From: Magnolia sinica
Taxonomy: Eukaryota > Streptophyta > Magnoliopsida > Magnoliales > Magnoliaceae
Length of the DNA: 64,000 bases
Assembly: GCF_029962835.1 (NCBI RefSeq)
Contig: NC_080589.1
Coordinates: 20,295,586-20,359,585, forward strand
Direction of reading: 5' to 3'
Made by a program: the position numbers and the translations under genes. Under the pieces are notes generated by a model, which did no database searches, was not told the origin of the DNA, and saw only the letters and a program-made list of their open reading frames with translations. Within the stretch, counting starts at the first letter, position 1, and the number at the start of each line of letters is the position of its first letter. This document shows, piece by piece, positions 55,351 through 64,000 of this stretch.

Positions 55351-56686
55351 ATGTCTAATATGCTGACTATGCTTCTATAATCATATGTTCGTTAGAGTAC
55401 ACAATCTGAGTGTAACACAATCAAATTGGTGTGGCATGCATGTACACAACATGGATGTCTTCACCAAAGTTTCATTGTCTATCCGCTTATGGACTCTAAT
55501 CAGCAAGCTTCACATGTACGACATACATGCACAATGCACCAGCTTGATGGGGACTGAGTACACAATTCTGTATCCTAGCAATGCATACCATACATCCATA
55601 CCGAATGTGTTACAATCACATGCAATGCACCATACCTTAACATAAGTCCTAAGATAGGATCAATATTGTCTTATGTGATCGCATAATTGCTTAAGCATAT
55701 GCGATGATGGTTGCATATGCCATATGCATATGCATGCGATCAAATAGTCTCCAACGGTCAGAAATCTGACTGTTAGAGCGTAATTTTAAATTTTAAAAAA
55801 AAAATCTGGTTCTTTTACCTATAAAAAGGCACTCCCCTCTTGTCTATTTGCATTATATATTCCCCAAAACTCTCATACACTATCTTGCTCTCATTCTAAA
55901 GCATTCTAAAGCCCTTCAATCCCATACTTTCATTCTCTCTTTCATATTTCACTTGCAGACAAGATCAAGAAGCAAGAAGACAGGAACCAATCTTCATTTT
56001 TTTTTCTTTTTTTCTTTTTTTAAGAGAGAACAAATTTAAAAGGCTTGCATGAAGCGAGCAAAGAATACAAAGACACAGAACTAACTGGAAGAAGCAGCTG
56101 AGGCTGCCTTTACATGCACAACCCACCCCCCTAAGAGATCTTCATTTTCATTCTTCATTCTTCAAGAAGACAAGATCACAACTTACAAGAAGCAATCTTC
56201 ATTCTTCAATCTCTCATTCTATTTCTAATTCTCTTTTATTCTCTTATTCACTCTCTCTCTCTCTCTTTCTTTCTCTATTCTCTAATTCTCTAATCTATTC
56301 TCTTATTCTCTAATCTTATTCTCTCAACTCTCATCTCATCTCTCAATCTTTCCTTAGCATTTATTTCTAATCTCTACTCTAAAGTCTAACTTGTATGATC
56401 TATTTCTTTCATTGGCATTCTCGAGACTCAAGAGTCAAGCGACGAACACACATTAAAGAGTCACCCAACATTCAACATTATTTTGTTTTATTGTAATTTG
56501 TAATTTGTAAATAGTATTAGTGTAATAGTGCATTTGTGTTTGCGTATTTAGTGTATCATTCATACATTCTTAGTTTCTAGTTTCTAATTTCATTCATTCT
56601 TAGTTTCTAGTCATTTTCTTTCTCAAGAATCAAGTTTGAAGACATTACATCAAGAGTCAAGACTTCATTTGAAGAATCAAGATTTT

Positions 56687-56689
<3 letters not shown>
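55351..56689. other. Intronic low-complexity sequence
   Basis: 55640-55745 is rich in GCATATGC/ATGCATATG palindromes. 56150-56400 is CT-rich with many 'attctctaat' words. A TATAAAAAGGCACTCC (55822-55835) followed by a pyrimidine-rich leader resembles a retroelement promoter, but no element could be delimited. Confidence 0.4.

Positions 56690-56741
<52 letters not shown>
56690..56741. repeat. (CT)n microsatellite
   Basis: About 52 bases of pure CT. Confidence 0.9.
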
Positions 56742-56744
<3 letters not shown>

Positions 56745-56925
56745 TTGCCCGTGTGGCCTCACTCGCCTAAGTCGGGGTTGAATCTAGGGGTGACTCATGG
56801 TGTTAAACAGAATCAGTCCCATCAAGTCTAAGTCAAATAGTTCGAGTTGCACCCGACTCGCTCGAACAACTCTGAAAACCATGTTGTCTCCATACACAGA
56901 TACACAAACACCTACATACCTGAAA

Positions 56926-57640
56926 GTTGCATGATTTCATTTTGATTTGGTGGTTTTTTTATTTTCATTTTTCCTATTTACTTTGGATTTTGGGGATTTT
57001 CTAAAAATAATTAAAACAACTTTTTTGTTGGAATTGATCGATTTGGTGCCATAACACTAAATCGATTAAATGTTGCATGATTTCATCTCGATTTGGTGGT
57101 TTTGTTGATTTTTTATTTTTCCTATTTATCTTGGATTTTTTTGGAATTTTTTGAAAATAATTAAAACAACTTTTTTGTTTTTTTTTTGTTAGAATCTGAT
57201 CGATTTAGTGCTATAACACCAAATCGATAAAATGTTGCACAATTTCATTTCGATTTGGTGATTTTTCGAAGAAAAAAATATCTATTTGCGCTAAAAATTT
57301 TGGGAATTTTGTGAAAATAATTAAAGAATTTTTTTAATAATCCCGATGTAGTGCTATAACACCCAATCGATCAAAATTTGCACAATTTCCTCTCAATTTG
57401 GAGGTTTTTCTATTTTTGCTAGATTTTTTGGGGATTTTCTATAAATCATTAAAGTGTCTTTTTTGTTTTTGTCTAGTAGAATCTGGTCCATTTGGTGCTA
57501 TAACACTAAATTGATCAAATTTTGAATGGTTTCATCTTGATTTGGTGTTTTCTTTCCATTTTTTAATTTTTTATTTTTGCTAAAAATTTTGGGCATTTTC
57601 TAGAAATAATTAAAAATTGTTTGCTTTTTTTTTTTTTTAC
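56926..57640. repeat. Tandem repeat, ~145-bp unit, about five copies
   Basis: Units start with GTTGCATGATTTCAT-like words at about 56926, 57072, 57234, 57378 and 57521 (spacings 146, 162, 144, 143). Each carries 'gatttggtggttttt', 'ttttgggaattttctgaaaataattaaa' and 'gatcgatttggtgctataacacc' variants. Copies differ by substitutions and small gaps. Confidence 0.85.
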
Positions 57641-58589
57641 TTTATTAAAGTTGAATATGATCATTGTATTTTTCATTGTTTTTTATTGAATGGTAGTTTA
57701 TTTGTAAATTTATGTGTTTAGTTAACTACTTCTTATGTGTGTTTTACACTTTCCTTTTTATGATTTGGTTCATACTTCACAGTTGATGGTTAATTCTTGA
57801 TATTTAACCAATAGTTCATAGATAATCATATTATATGATATCAATTTCTAACATATATAAATAATTTATAACCAAAAAAAACGAATCCCACACCTTACAG
57901 TAGATCAACCCATCAAGACAACATTCTTATGAAAGAATGGTCCAATATACCATTCTTTCATGTTTTTCTGATATTTTTCCATATTTTTTGCTTTAGAGAA
58001 AATTTTGACCAATACGAGCGCATACAGCCCGATACCCAAACAAGATGCCGTATGGTATCATTTTTCCACCAGGCCAATACACCGACCGATACCGACATTT
58101 GGAACCATGGTGCAGGCTCAACCAATGGCATGAGATGTCATGCCCTTTCCCTCCAACACGTTTGCTCATCTTTCTTTCCTTATGTTGTTACTTAGGGTTT
58201 CTTGGGAAGAAGATAGAGAAGAGAAAGAAGAAGCTCGATGGGAATGGAAAATGGCATCGTTGATGGTGGGTATGTATAATATATACGAAAATCCCATCTA
58301 TAGGCCACCTGGGCTCGAGCTCGAGCCGAGCTTGTAATAACAAAGCGGACCAGGCTCGAGCTGGACTATTTGGCCCGTCACATGCCCAAGCCGGGCTTGG
58401 ACAAAGCATGGCCCTGCCCGTTGACACCCCAAACAATCAATAGATTAGACATGGAGAGAAGGTACTCTCTATTCCTCTTCTCCACCATAAGGCACCCCTT
58501 TTCCCCCATTTCCTTGCTTAGAGAATGGAAGTGGTGTCGTGGAACATGGGGGGTCTCGAAAACCCTAATTGAAGATTGGTTGAGAAAGT
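57641..58589. other. Intronic sequence, repeat-like words only
   Basis: 58010-58100 has GCCGATAC/GTATGG words like those at 46100-46260. 58290-58430 has GCTCGAGC-rich repeats of the kind seen at hAT ends. No coding domain. Confidence 0.4.
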
Positions 58590-59135
58590 GAAAGGGTTTG
58601 TCAGGGGTATTCAGTCAGAAGTGGATGGAGTGGTAGGAAGAAAGAGACTATTAACCATAGATAATCTTCAGAAACGATCGATGGTTCTGCCCAATATTTG
58701 TCTCATGTATGAATGATGCAGAGTCTATCAATCATAGTTTCCTTCTTTGCCCATTTGCGAGGCAGGTTTGGGCAGCTTTTGTGGCTTTGTTCAAACTCTC
58801 TTGGGTTATGCCTTCACCAGTAAATATTCCTTTTTGGGCATGGCATGATGCGGTCCTCGGAAAGGATAATATAATCATTTGGCGTATAATCTTGCTAGCA
58901 GTGTTATGGACCATCTGGAAGGAAAGAAACAAAAGGTGTTTCAATAATAGCAAAGGAACGTGAGAGGAGGTTTTTTGGAAATCTCGTAGAGATGTGTTAG
59001 AGTGGGCTTCTAGGGTTAAGGATGTCAAAGATAGTTAGATCTAGCCTATATTTTTTATGTAATTGGGTTGTATTCTTTTCCGCTTTCACTGTTGTCTCGG
59101 TGGCTTTCAATAAAATTATAGCACTCTTCAAAAAA
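58590..59135 (+). pseudogene. L1 LINE 3' terminal fragment
   Basis: Encodes LLTIDNLQKRS (58648-58682), NDAESINHSFLLCPFARQVW (58709-58768), VLWTIWKERNKRCFNNSKGT (58900-58962) and VLEWAS. It ends in 'tttcaataaaattatagcactcttcaaaaaaag' with AATAAA at 59110. Antisense to U1-C. Confidence 0.85.
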
Positions 59136-59169
59136 AGAAGTGGATGGGTGGATTAAGGAAATGCATTTC

Positions 59170-62100
59170 TACATTATGGTGAATGGATCCCCTCTAAGCT
59201 ACTTTTCCAACTTCAAGGCAAAAAGTGATCCGCTATCTCTACTCCTTTTCTCTTAGTTGAGAGCCTGAGTTTGGACCAAGCAACAAGCATTGGGCTTATT
59301 AAAAGGGTTTGAGGTAGACAAATCCAAATAGGTGATGACACATCTTCAAGACAACACTTATCTTTTGTGGGGCATCCTCGAGGCAAGTAAATAATCTTAG
59401 AGACTTGTCGAGATGTTCTAAAACTGTCTTTGGCCTTCAGGTGGATTTGAGTGGTAGTCCTATGGTCAGAGGAGTGTTTAATGAGGCAGTTGTCAAAAAC
59501 TTCAAGAAGAGGTTGGGATGTAAAAGAATGATGGTCAGATACAATTGTCTTGGGAACACCATGTAGACATACCTCTTTGAAGAAAATACCATTGATGTGT
59601 AGAGCATGCGATGTCTTCTTATAAGGGATGACATGGGCCATCTTAAAAAACCTATTAACCACAACGTAAATAGAGTCATAGCCACAAACCTTTCATAATC
59701 CCAAGACCAAATCCATGATGATGCCTTCCCATGGAGCATTTGGCACAAGCATTGGAGTATAAAAACTAGTATTATGCTTGCTACCGTTGCCTAGCTGACA
59801 CATTTGACACTGGCGAACAATAAACCCAACATCTTTCTTTAAATTAAACCCGGCCAATAGAAACGGTCCTTGACTAAGGTTGTTGTTTTGTCAATTATAT
59901 AGTGAACGCCAAGGTCACCTGAATAAAGCTCTCATATCAAAAGCTCTTGTGAGGAGTGTTTTTAAATTAAAAAAAAAAAAAATTATAATGCAAGTTTTAT
60001 CATAGGTACTTGGCGCCTAAGCTGATAGAGAGTATTCAAAATAACTTTCCAAAATCATCAGTTGCCGCATAGTCTCTTTAAAGTTTCTCAAACCCAACAA
60101 TGGAGATTGGTAAGGTAGACAACGAATGGAAGTTGAGAGCATCTACTACCTTATTTTTCTACACCGGCCTAATGCTTCAGGTTAAATGTTACCTCTTGAA
60201 TATAAGCACTCCACTTAGCGTGCCTTGCGCTCAATTTCTTTTGGGAATATAAATAACAAAATGCCTTCTAATCATAACACAACACAACCTCCCAATAAAT
60301 GAGGAAATGATGCCAATATTTTAAGGCCCATGCAACATTATAAAACTCCACATTGTATGTAGATTTTTTTTCTCCCCTCATTGAGTTTTTTGTAAAAGAC
60401 GGCTAGCAAATGTCCTTCCTGACTAAGGATGCCTCTTATGCCTATGTGGGATGCATCACAAACAACCATGAATACCTTCTCCAAATTGAAAGCCCATGTT
60501 GCGTGATTTCTAAAATCAACCTCACTAACTAGAGCTTTTGTCATCTTTTGCTTGATTGATGAAAATGCCTTTGTTGTTGCTTTGGTCCACCCAAATGGAT
60601 CGGCTTTTATACATTCAGTAAAGGGCCGTTTAGATAGAAGTAAATGAAGGTAAATTGAGGGAATTGGGAGTAAACGAAGGTAAATGATATTTTAAGTGTG
60701 TTTGGACTTTGGATAGAAGTAAATGCATGCAAATGAAATGAAATGGAAGTAAATGGGCTTGTAAATAAAATCCTCCCTACAAGAGAGGATTTGGAAGTAA
60801 ATGGGGTGAAATGCCTTTTTGAGCTCCCTTGGAGAGTCGCGCAACTAAACAAAAGTGGCACTACGCACATGTCCACCATGCACATGGCATGCTAGTGATG
60901 CTACAAAACCATTCAAATATTGGCTATAGTACCAATAAAATGATCCAAACCATCTAAAGGTTGGCCATTTAAATGGACGGTTAAAAAGCATTGGCAAGTT
61001 GCTTGGTTGTGGCCACCCGGGGCTCAAGATTTTTTTTTTTGTTGGCTAAATTATATATTCCAATGGGCTTAATACAATCAATCTATTAAATATCACACAT
61101 GCACACTAATTTGAGATATTAAAGCTGATTCGGGATATCGCGTGCTATTGTGCATATATTGAAAATTTCTAGTGCATTCCAAATCCTCCCATTACTCCTA
61201 TCCAAACAAAATATTTGGATTTTAAATGCATTTCATTTCCTCCCATCCAAACACATGCTAAGTCATTTAGCTCCAATTCCATTTCCCATTTACCTCCATT
61301 TACAAGCTGCCAAACGACCCCTAATGGGTGCCATAAAAGAACTAAAGTTTTGGACGAACCTTTGATAAAACACCGCTAGTCCATGAAAATACGAACCACA
61401 TGAATATTCAAGAGAATGGGCTGGCCCACAATAGCCTTTTTTTGTTTCAAGATCAGCCCTCAAGCCTTCTGCTAAAACGACAAACCCCAAGAAGGCCATG
61501 TTATAACTCATAAAGGTACACTTCTTCAAATTAATGCAGTTTCTCATGGCGTAATACTCTCATTACCTGGCAAAGTTGTATCAAATGATCTTCTCATGAA
61601 TGGCTATAAATCAGGATGTCATTGAAGTACCAACAGCAAACTTGACTATTTATAACCATAGAATTTGCATCACCACCCACATGACTATCTTGTGTGCATT
61701 TGTCAAGCCAAAAGGCATGAATAGCCACTCATGCAATCCATTCTTTGTTTTAAAAGCATTCCATTCATATCCGAGACGAGTTATTTTATGGTGATACCCG
61801 CTTCACAAATCAATCTTCGAAAAGATTGTAGCATTCGCCATCAAGTTCAACATGCCACTAGGCATAGAATTGGAAAATGACACTTTACCGTTATCTTATT
61901 GATGGGGCAACTATCAACACACATCCACCAATTACCATCCTTCTTTGGTAACAATGTCGACACGGCACACGGGCTAAGGTTATTACAAATGAAACCTAGC
62001 CTAGTAATTCCCCCACCTATTAACGAAGCTTTGCATGTCCTGTTGGGTTCATCTGATATGATGGACGATTTGGTAATGGCGCTCCGAGTACCAAATCAAT

Positions 62101-62570
62101 CACATGTTAAAAGTCACGGATGAGTGGAAGCTCATTGGGTAATTCGCCAAGGACCAAATCCTGAAATTGGGACAAAATGTCCTGAATCTCAAGTGGTTGG
62201 ACAGAAACTTCACTAGTTTAAATGGTCTTAGATTGGGCATCCTACCAGAGCATACATGACTCCTTGTTCTCAACTTTTTTCTCTCCACAAATCGATCCAT
62301 ACTCAACACTATGGACGCCGATTTTGCCTCTTCGGGTTCGTCATCTCTCAAAGGGTTGAGAGTGACGGACTTTCCTTCGTACATTATCCTTCTTACATCT
62401 TCAAGAACAATAACCCATCTTTCCAGAGTGTCTCTAATCGTAAAATGAGACTCCATATCGTCCAACCATTTCATGATCAAATCGAGCACTTGTTGCAAGG
62501 TCGATACAGTCCCATCTTGAGGTTCAATAATCATCCTATGATTATAAGTAGTCTCTCTTCTAGTGCTCAC
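59170..62570 (-). pseudogene. Ty3/gypsy (Reina-like) pol remnant
   Basis: Minus-strand order from high to low coordinate: a region after protease with VTLNPLRDDEPEEAKS (about 62345); reverse transcriptase with KKDG, IFSKIDL (about 61815) and GLHEWLFMPFGLTNA (about 61720); INLKKCTFM and GFVVLAEGLRAD (61440-61540); FYQRFVQNFSSFMAPI (about 61335). After the inserted MITE come TECIKADPFGWTKA (about 60600), RNase H with DASHIGIRGILSQEGH, and integrase with [16 protein letters not shown] and [11 protein letters not shown] (59560-59660). Stops and shifts abound. The HGVPKTI and FFKMAHFIPC-type words suggest the Reina lineage. No LTRs identified. Confidence 0.75.
60622..61321. mobile_element. PIF/Harbinger-type MITE, 700 bp, in gypsy pol
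   Basis: TAA target duplication at 60619-60621 and 61322-61324. The ends AGGGCCGTTTAGATAG and, from the right, GGGGTCGTTTGGCAGC are inverted repeats followed by shared GTAAATG.AGGTAAAT words. Removing it restores the gypsy frame (MAPI then TECIK). No coding sequence. Confidence 0.85.
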
Positions 62571-62689
62571 ATGACAATAGATCTATGCAAAAAATATGTG
62601 AGAATTGCTTCGAGTAGAGTCATTTTCTTTTTTAATTTTCTTTTTTATGTTTACGAAAGAACCAAAAGGAAATGGTTTGGGTTTGATAT

Positions 62690-63045
62690 TTTTTTTTGGA
62701 TTGGAAGGCTTTGGGAGGGATAGATTTAATGGTTTTTTTTAATATGATGGACAATCTTCAAAAAAGAGCAATGACCATCCCTAATGTATGCCTCACATGC
62801 ATGAGGGATGCAGAATCTATGAATCAAATATTCATTTATTGTAAGGTTGCTCAAGAAATTTGGTCCAGTTTTTTCATATCTTTCGGCATGATGTGGGTTC
62901 TGCCCAGCTCTACAGAGGCATTGTTTTTATCTTGGCATGGCGTGATCCATGGGAAGCAAGAGGGGGTTGCGTGGAAGTCTTTGTTGGCATGACTATGGAC
63001 TCTATGGGGAAAACAAATGGGAGATGTTTCAACAATTATGGTCTG
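62690..63045 (+). pseudogene. L1 LINE zf-RVT fragment
   Basis: Encodes MDNLQKRAMTIPNVCLTCMR (62747-62806), DAESMNQIFIYCKVAQEIW, WVLPSSTEALFLSWHG (62892-62940) and WKSLLA.LWTLWG. Antisense to U1-C. Both ends are missing. Confidence 0.75.
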
Positions 63046-64000
63046 TTTACTGGTTGAACAACAGGCAGGATTTGGTACTATTTGAGATAGAAACAGGATG
63101 ATGGCTTAGGTGAGATGGAGGTTGAATATGGACTGTGGTGAAGGGCTGAAATAAAATGCTGGTTTAGGTAATTAAGGGTAGGTTTGGATAGAATATTGGG
63201 ACAAAATTTGTAGAAAGATGTGGATGAGAAAAGAATATCCCAAGAGCAGAAATTGCTCTAATACTAAAATAATGTGACTAGATCAACGAAGAAACTAATT
63301 GCAATGAAGTTCAGTGTACCAGATTGAAAGTTTGAATAACACGAGAAAAGATGCAATAACTATGAGCAAGCTCGGCGTTCCTCTACTCCCAAGAAACAAG
63401 AGAACTTGCTCAAAGAAAATATCATTCAACTAACTTATTCCATAGAGCCTATGCCATATTTATAATGAGTGTTTACAAGGTTTCAGCCTTGAAAAAATCT
63501 CTAGCATAATCTAAAGGAATCTAAAAATAGCATTCCTTGCAAGCCAGGATCATTAAAACATGAAAATCTTTAGACATGAAAATCTACCAATACTTATTTC
63601 CTGGTGTTGAGATATTTTCCTAAAATAGAAATATGAAAGAAACGAAGTTAAAAACAAGCTAAAAAAGGAAATTTTCGCATTTTCTTGTGCACACATCTGG
63701 AGCGTGCACGCATAGGATGTGGCACGATTGCATCAAGTGAAACGAGGTCGGGTTGGCTCAGGTTGAGGGAACTCGAGCCCAAGCCGACCTCAAGAGGACC
63801 CAACTCGCAACCCAACCCATATTCCAACCCAAGGTGCCCAACTTGAAGTCCTCTATACTTGATACAACCCAACCCAGACACATGTGATTATTCCCGACCT
63901 GATCTAACCCAACTCGAATTTGCTCAACCTGAACCCAACTTGAATTCAAATCGGGATGGCCTTTTTCCAACCCAAATGCAAGGACCTTGACAGCCCAACC
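63046..64000. other. Unassigned repeat-like DNA to window end
   Basis: 63060-63660 looks like non-coding retroelement sequence, with a minus-strand TATA-like word near 63460. From about 63740 CAACCCAACC/GAGGTCGGG words resemble the subterminal parts of the 594-bp hAT family, perhaps a copy cut by the window end. Confidence 0.35.

Larger units (their letters stand above)
51409..64000 (-). other. U1C: Presumed U1-C intron 1 (open at the window end)
   Basis: The acceptor for exon 2 is at 51409-51410. I looked along the minus strand to 64000 for the complement of MPRYYCDYCDTYLTHDS followed by GT and did not find it, so intron 1 seems to be at least 12.6 kb. If exon 1 is unusual or lost this would be wrong. 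Confidence 0.6.

Noticed and set aside
62256..62723. 155-codon plus-strand frame
   Set aside because: Its first part is antisense to the gypsy pol remnant and its end is low-complexity. The minus-strand frame carries the recognisable blocks.
1..64000. tRNA or rRNA genes
   Set aside because: I saw no tRNA A/B boxes in proper spacing and no rRNA core sequence. The tRNA-like match at 19581-19592 is a retrotransposon primer site.

Overview
This window is nuclear DNA of a flowering plant. It is gene-poor and packed with nested transposable elements. The evidence is plant-type L1 LINEs (zf-RVT tails, one with an RNase H tail), Ty3/gypsy elements of three sorts, MULE, hAT and PIF/Harbinger-like DNA elements, and split exons of a plant U1-C splicing gene. 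Repeats built round 'GTGGGGCCCACCATGATGTATGTGTTTTATCCAC' type motifs make me think of a magnoliid, but that is memory of repeat style and weak evidence.

Real genes. (1) The minus strand carries exons 2, 3 and 4 of U1 small nuclear ribonucleoprotein C (U1-C): 51367-51408, 50969-51254 and 34060-34400. Intron 2 is 112 bp; intron 3 is 16,568 bp. The first exon was not found, so intron 1 probably runs from 51409 past the end of the window. Thus about 30 kb of the window (34-64 kb) appears to be one transcription unit, nearly all intron. (2) A probable terminal coding exon of an unidentified gene lies on the plus strand at 12130-12257.

Layout. 0.6-1.7 kb: MULE-like element with a nested MITE. 2.3-10.6 kb: an L1 split by a 2.2-kb TIR element; a second inverted copy of that element lies 2.2 kb away, and the DNA between the two copies is inverted, so the two halves of one L1 now lie on opposite strands. 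11.3-16.6 kb: foldback and MITE elements, the probable exon and a second MULE-like copy. 16.7-29.1 kb: a Ty3/gypsy chromovirus-like element with ~3.4-kb LTRs, a damaged 5' LTR and an extra open reading frame upstream of gag. 29.1-31.2 kb: debris of a Tat-like gypsy element with a 19-bp minisatellite, and a truncated hAT. 31.2-34 kb: MITEs and the 3' flank of U1-C. 34.4-51.0 kb: U1-C intron 3, holding several L1 3' ends, a 1.2-kb LTR-like insertion, a 1.7-kb long-TIR element with a hAT nested inside, and a third MULE-like copy inside an L1. 51.4-64 kb: presumed intron 1, with L1s, a hAT-like insertion, a ~145-bp tandem repeat, and a Reina-like gypsy pol remnant (minus strand) split by a Harbinger-type MITE.

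Several insertions can be proved from the sequence, because removing the element and one target-site copy restores the host element's reading frame. The transposable-element proteins are all broken; nothing here looks able to move by itself. All domain calls are by eye; no database search was run.
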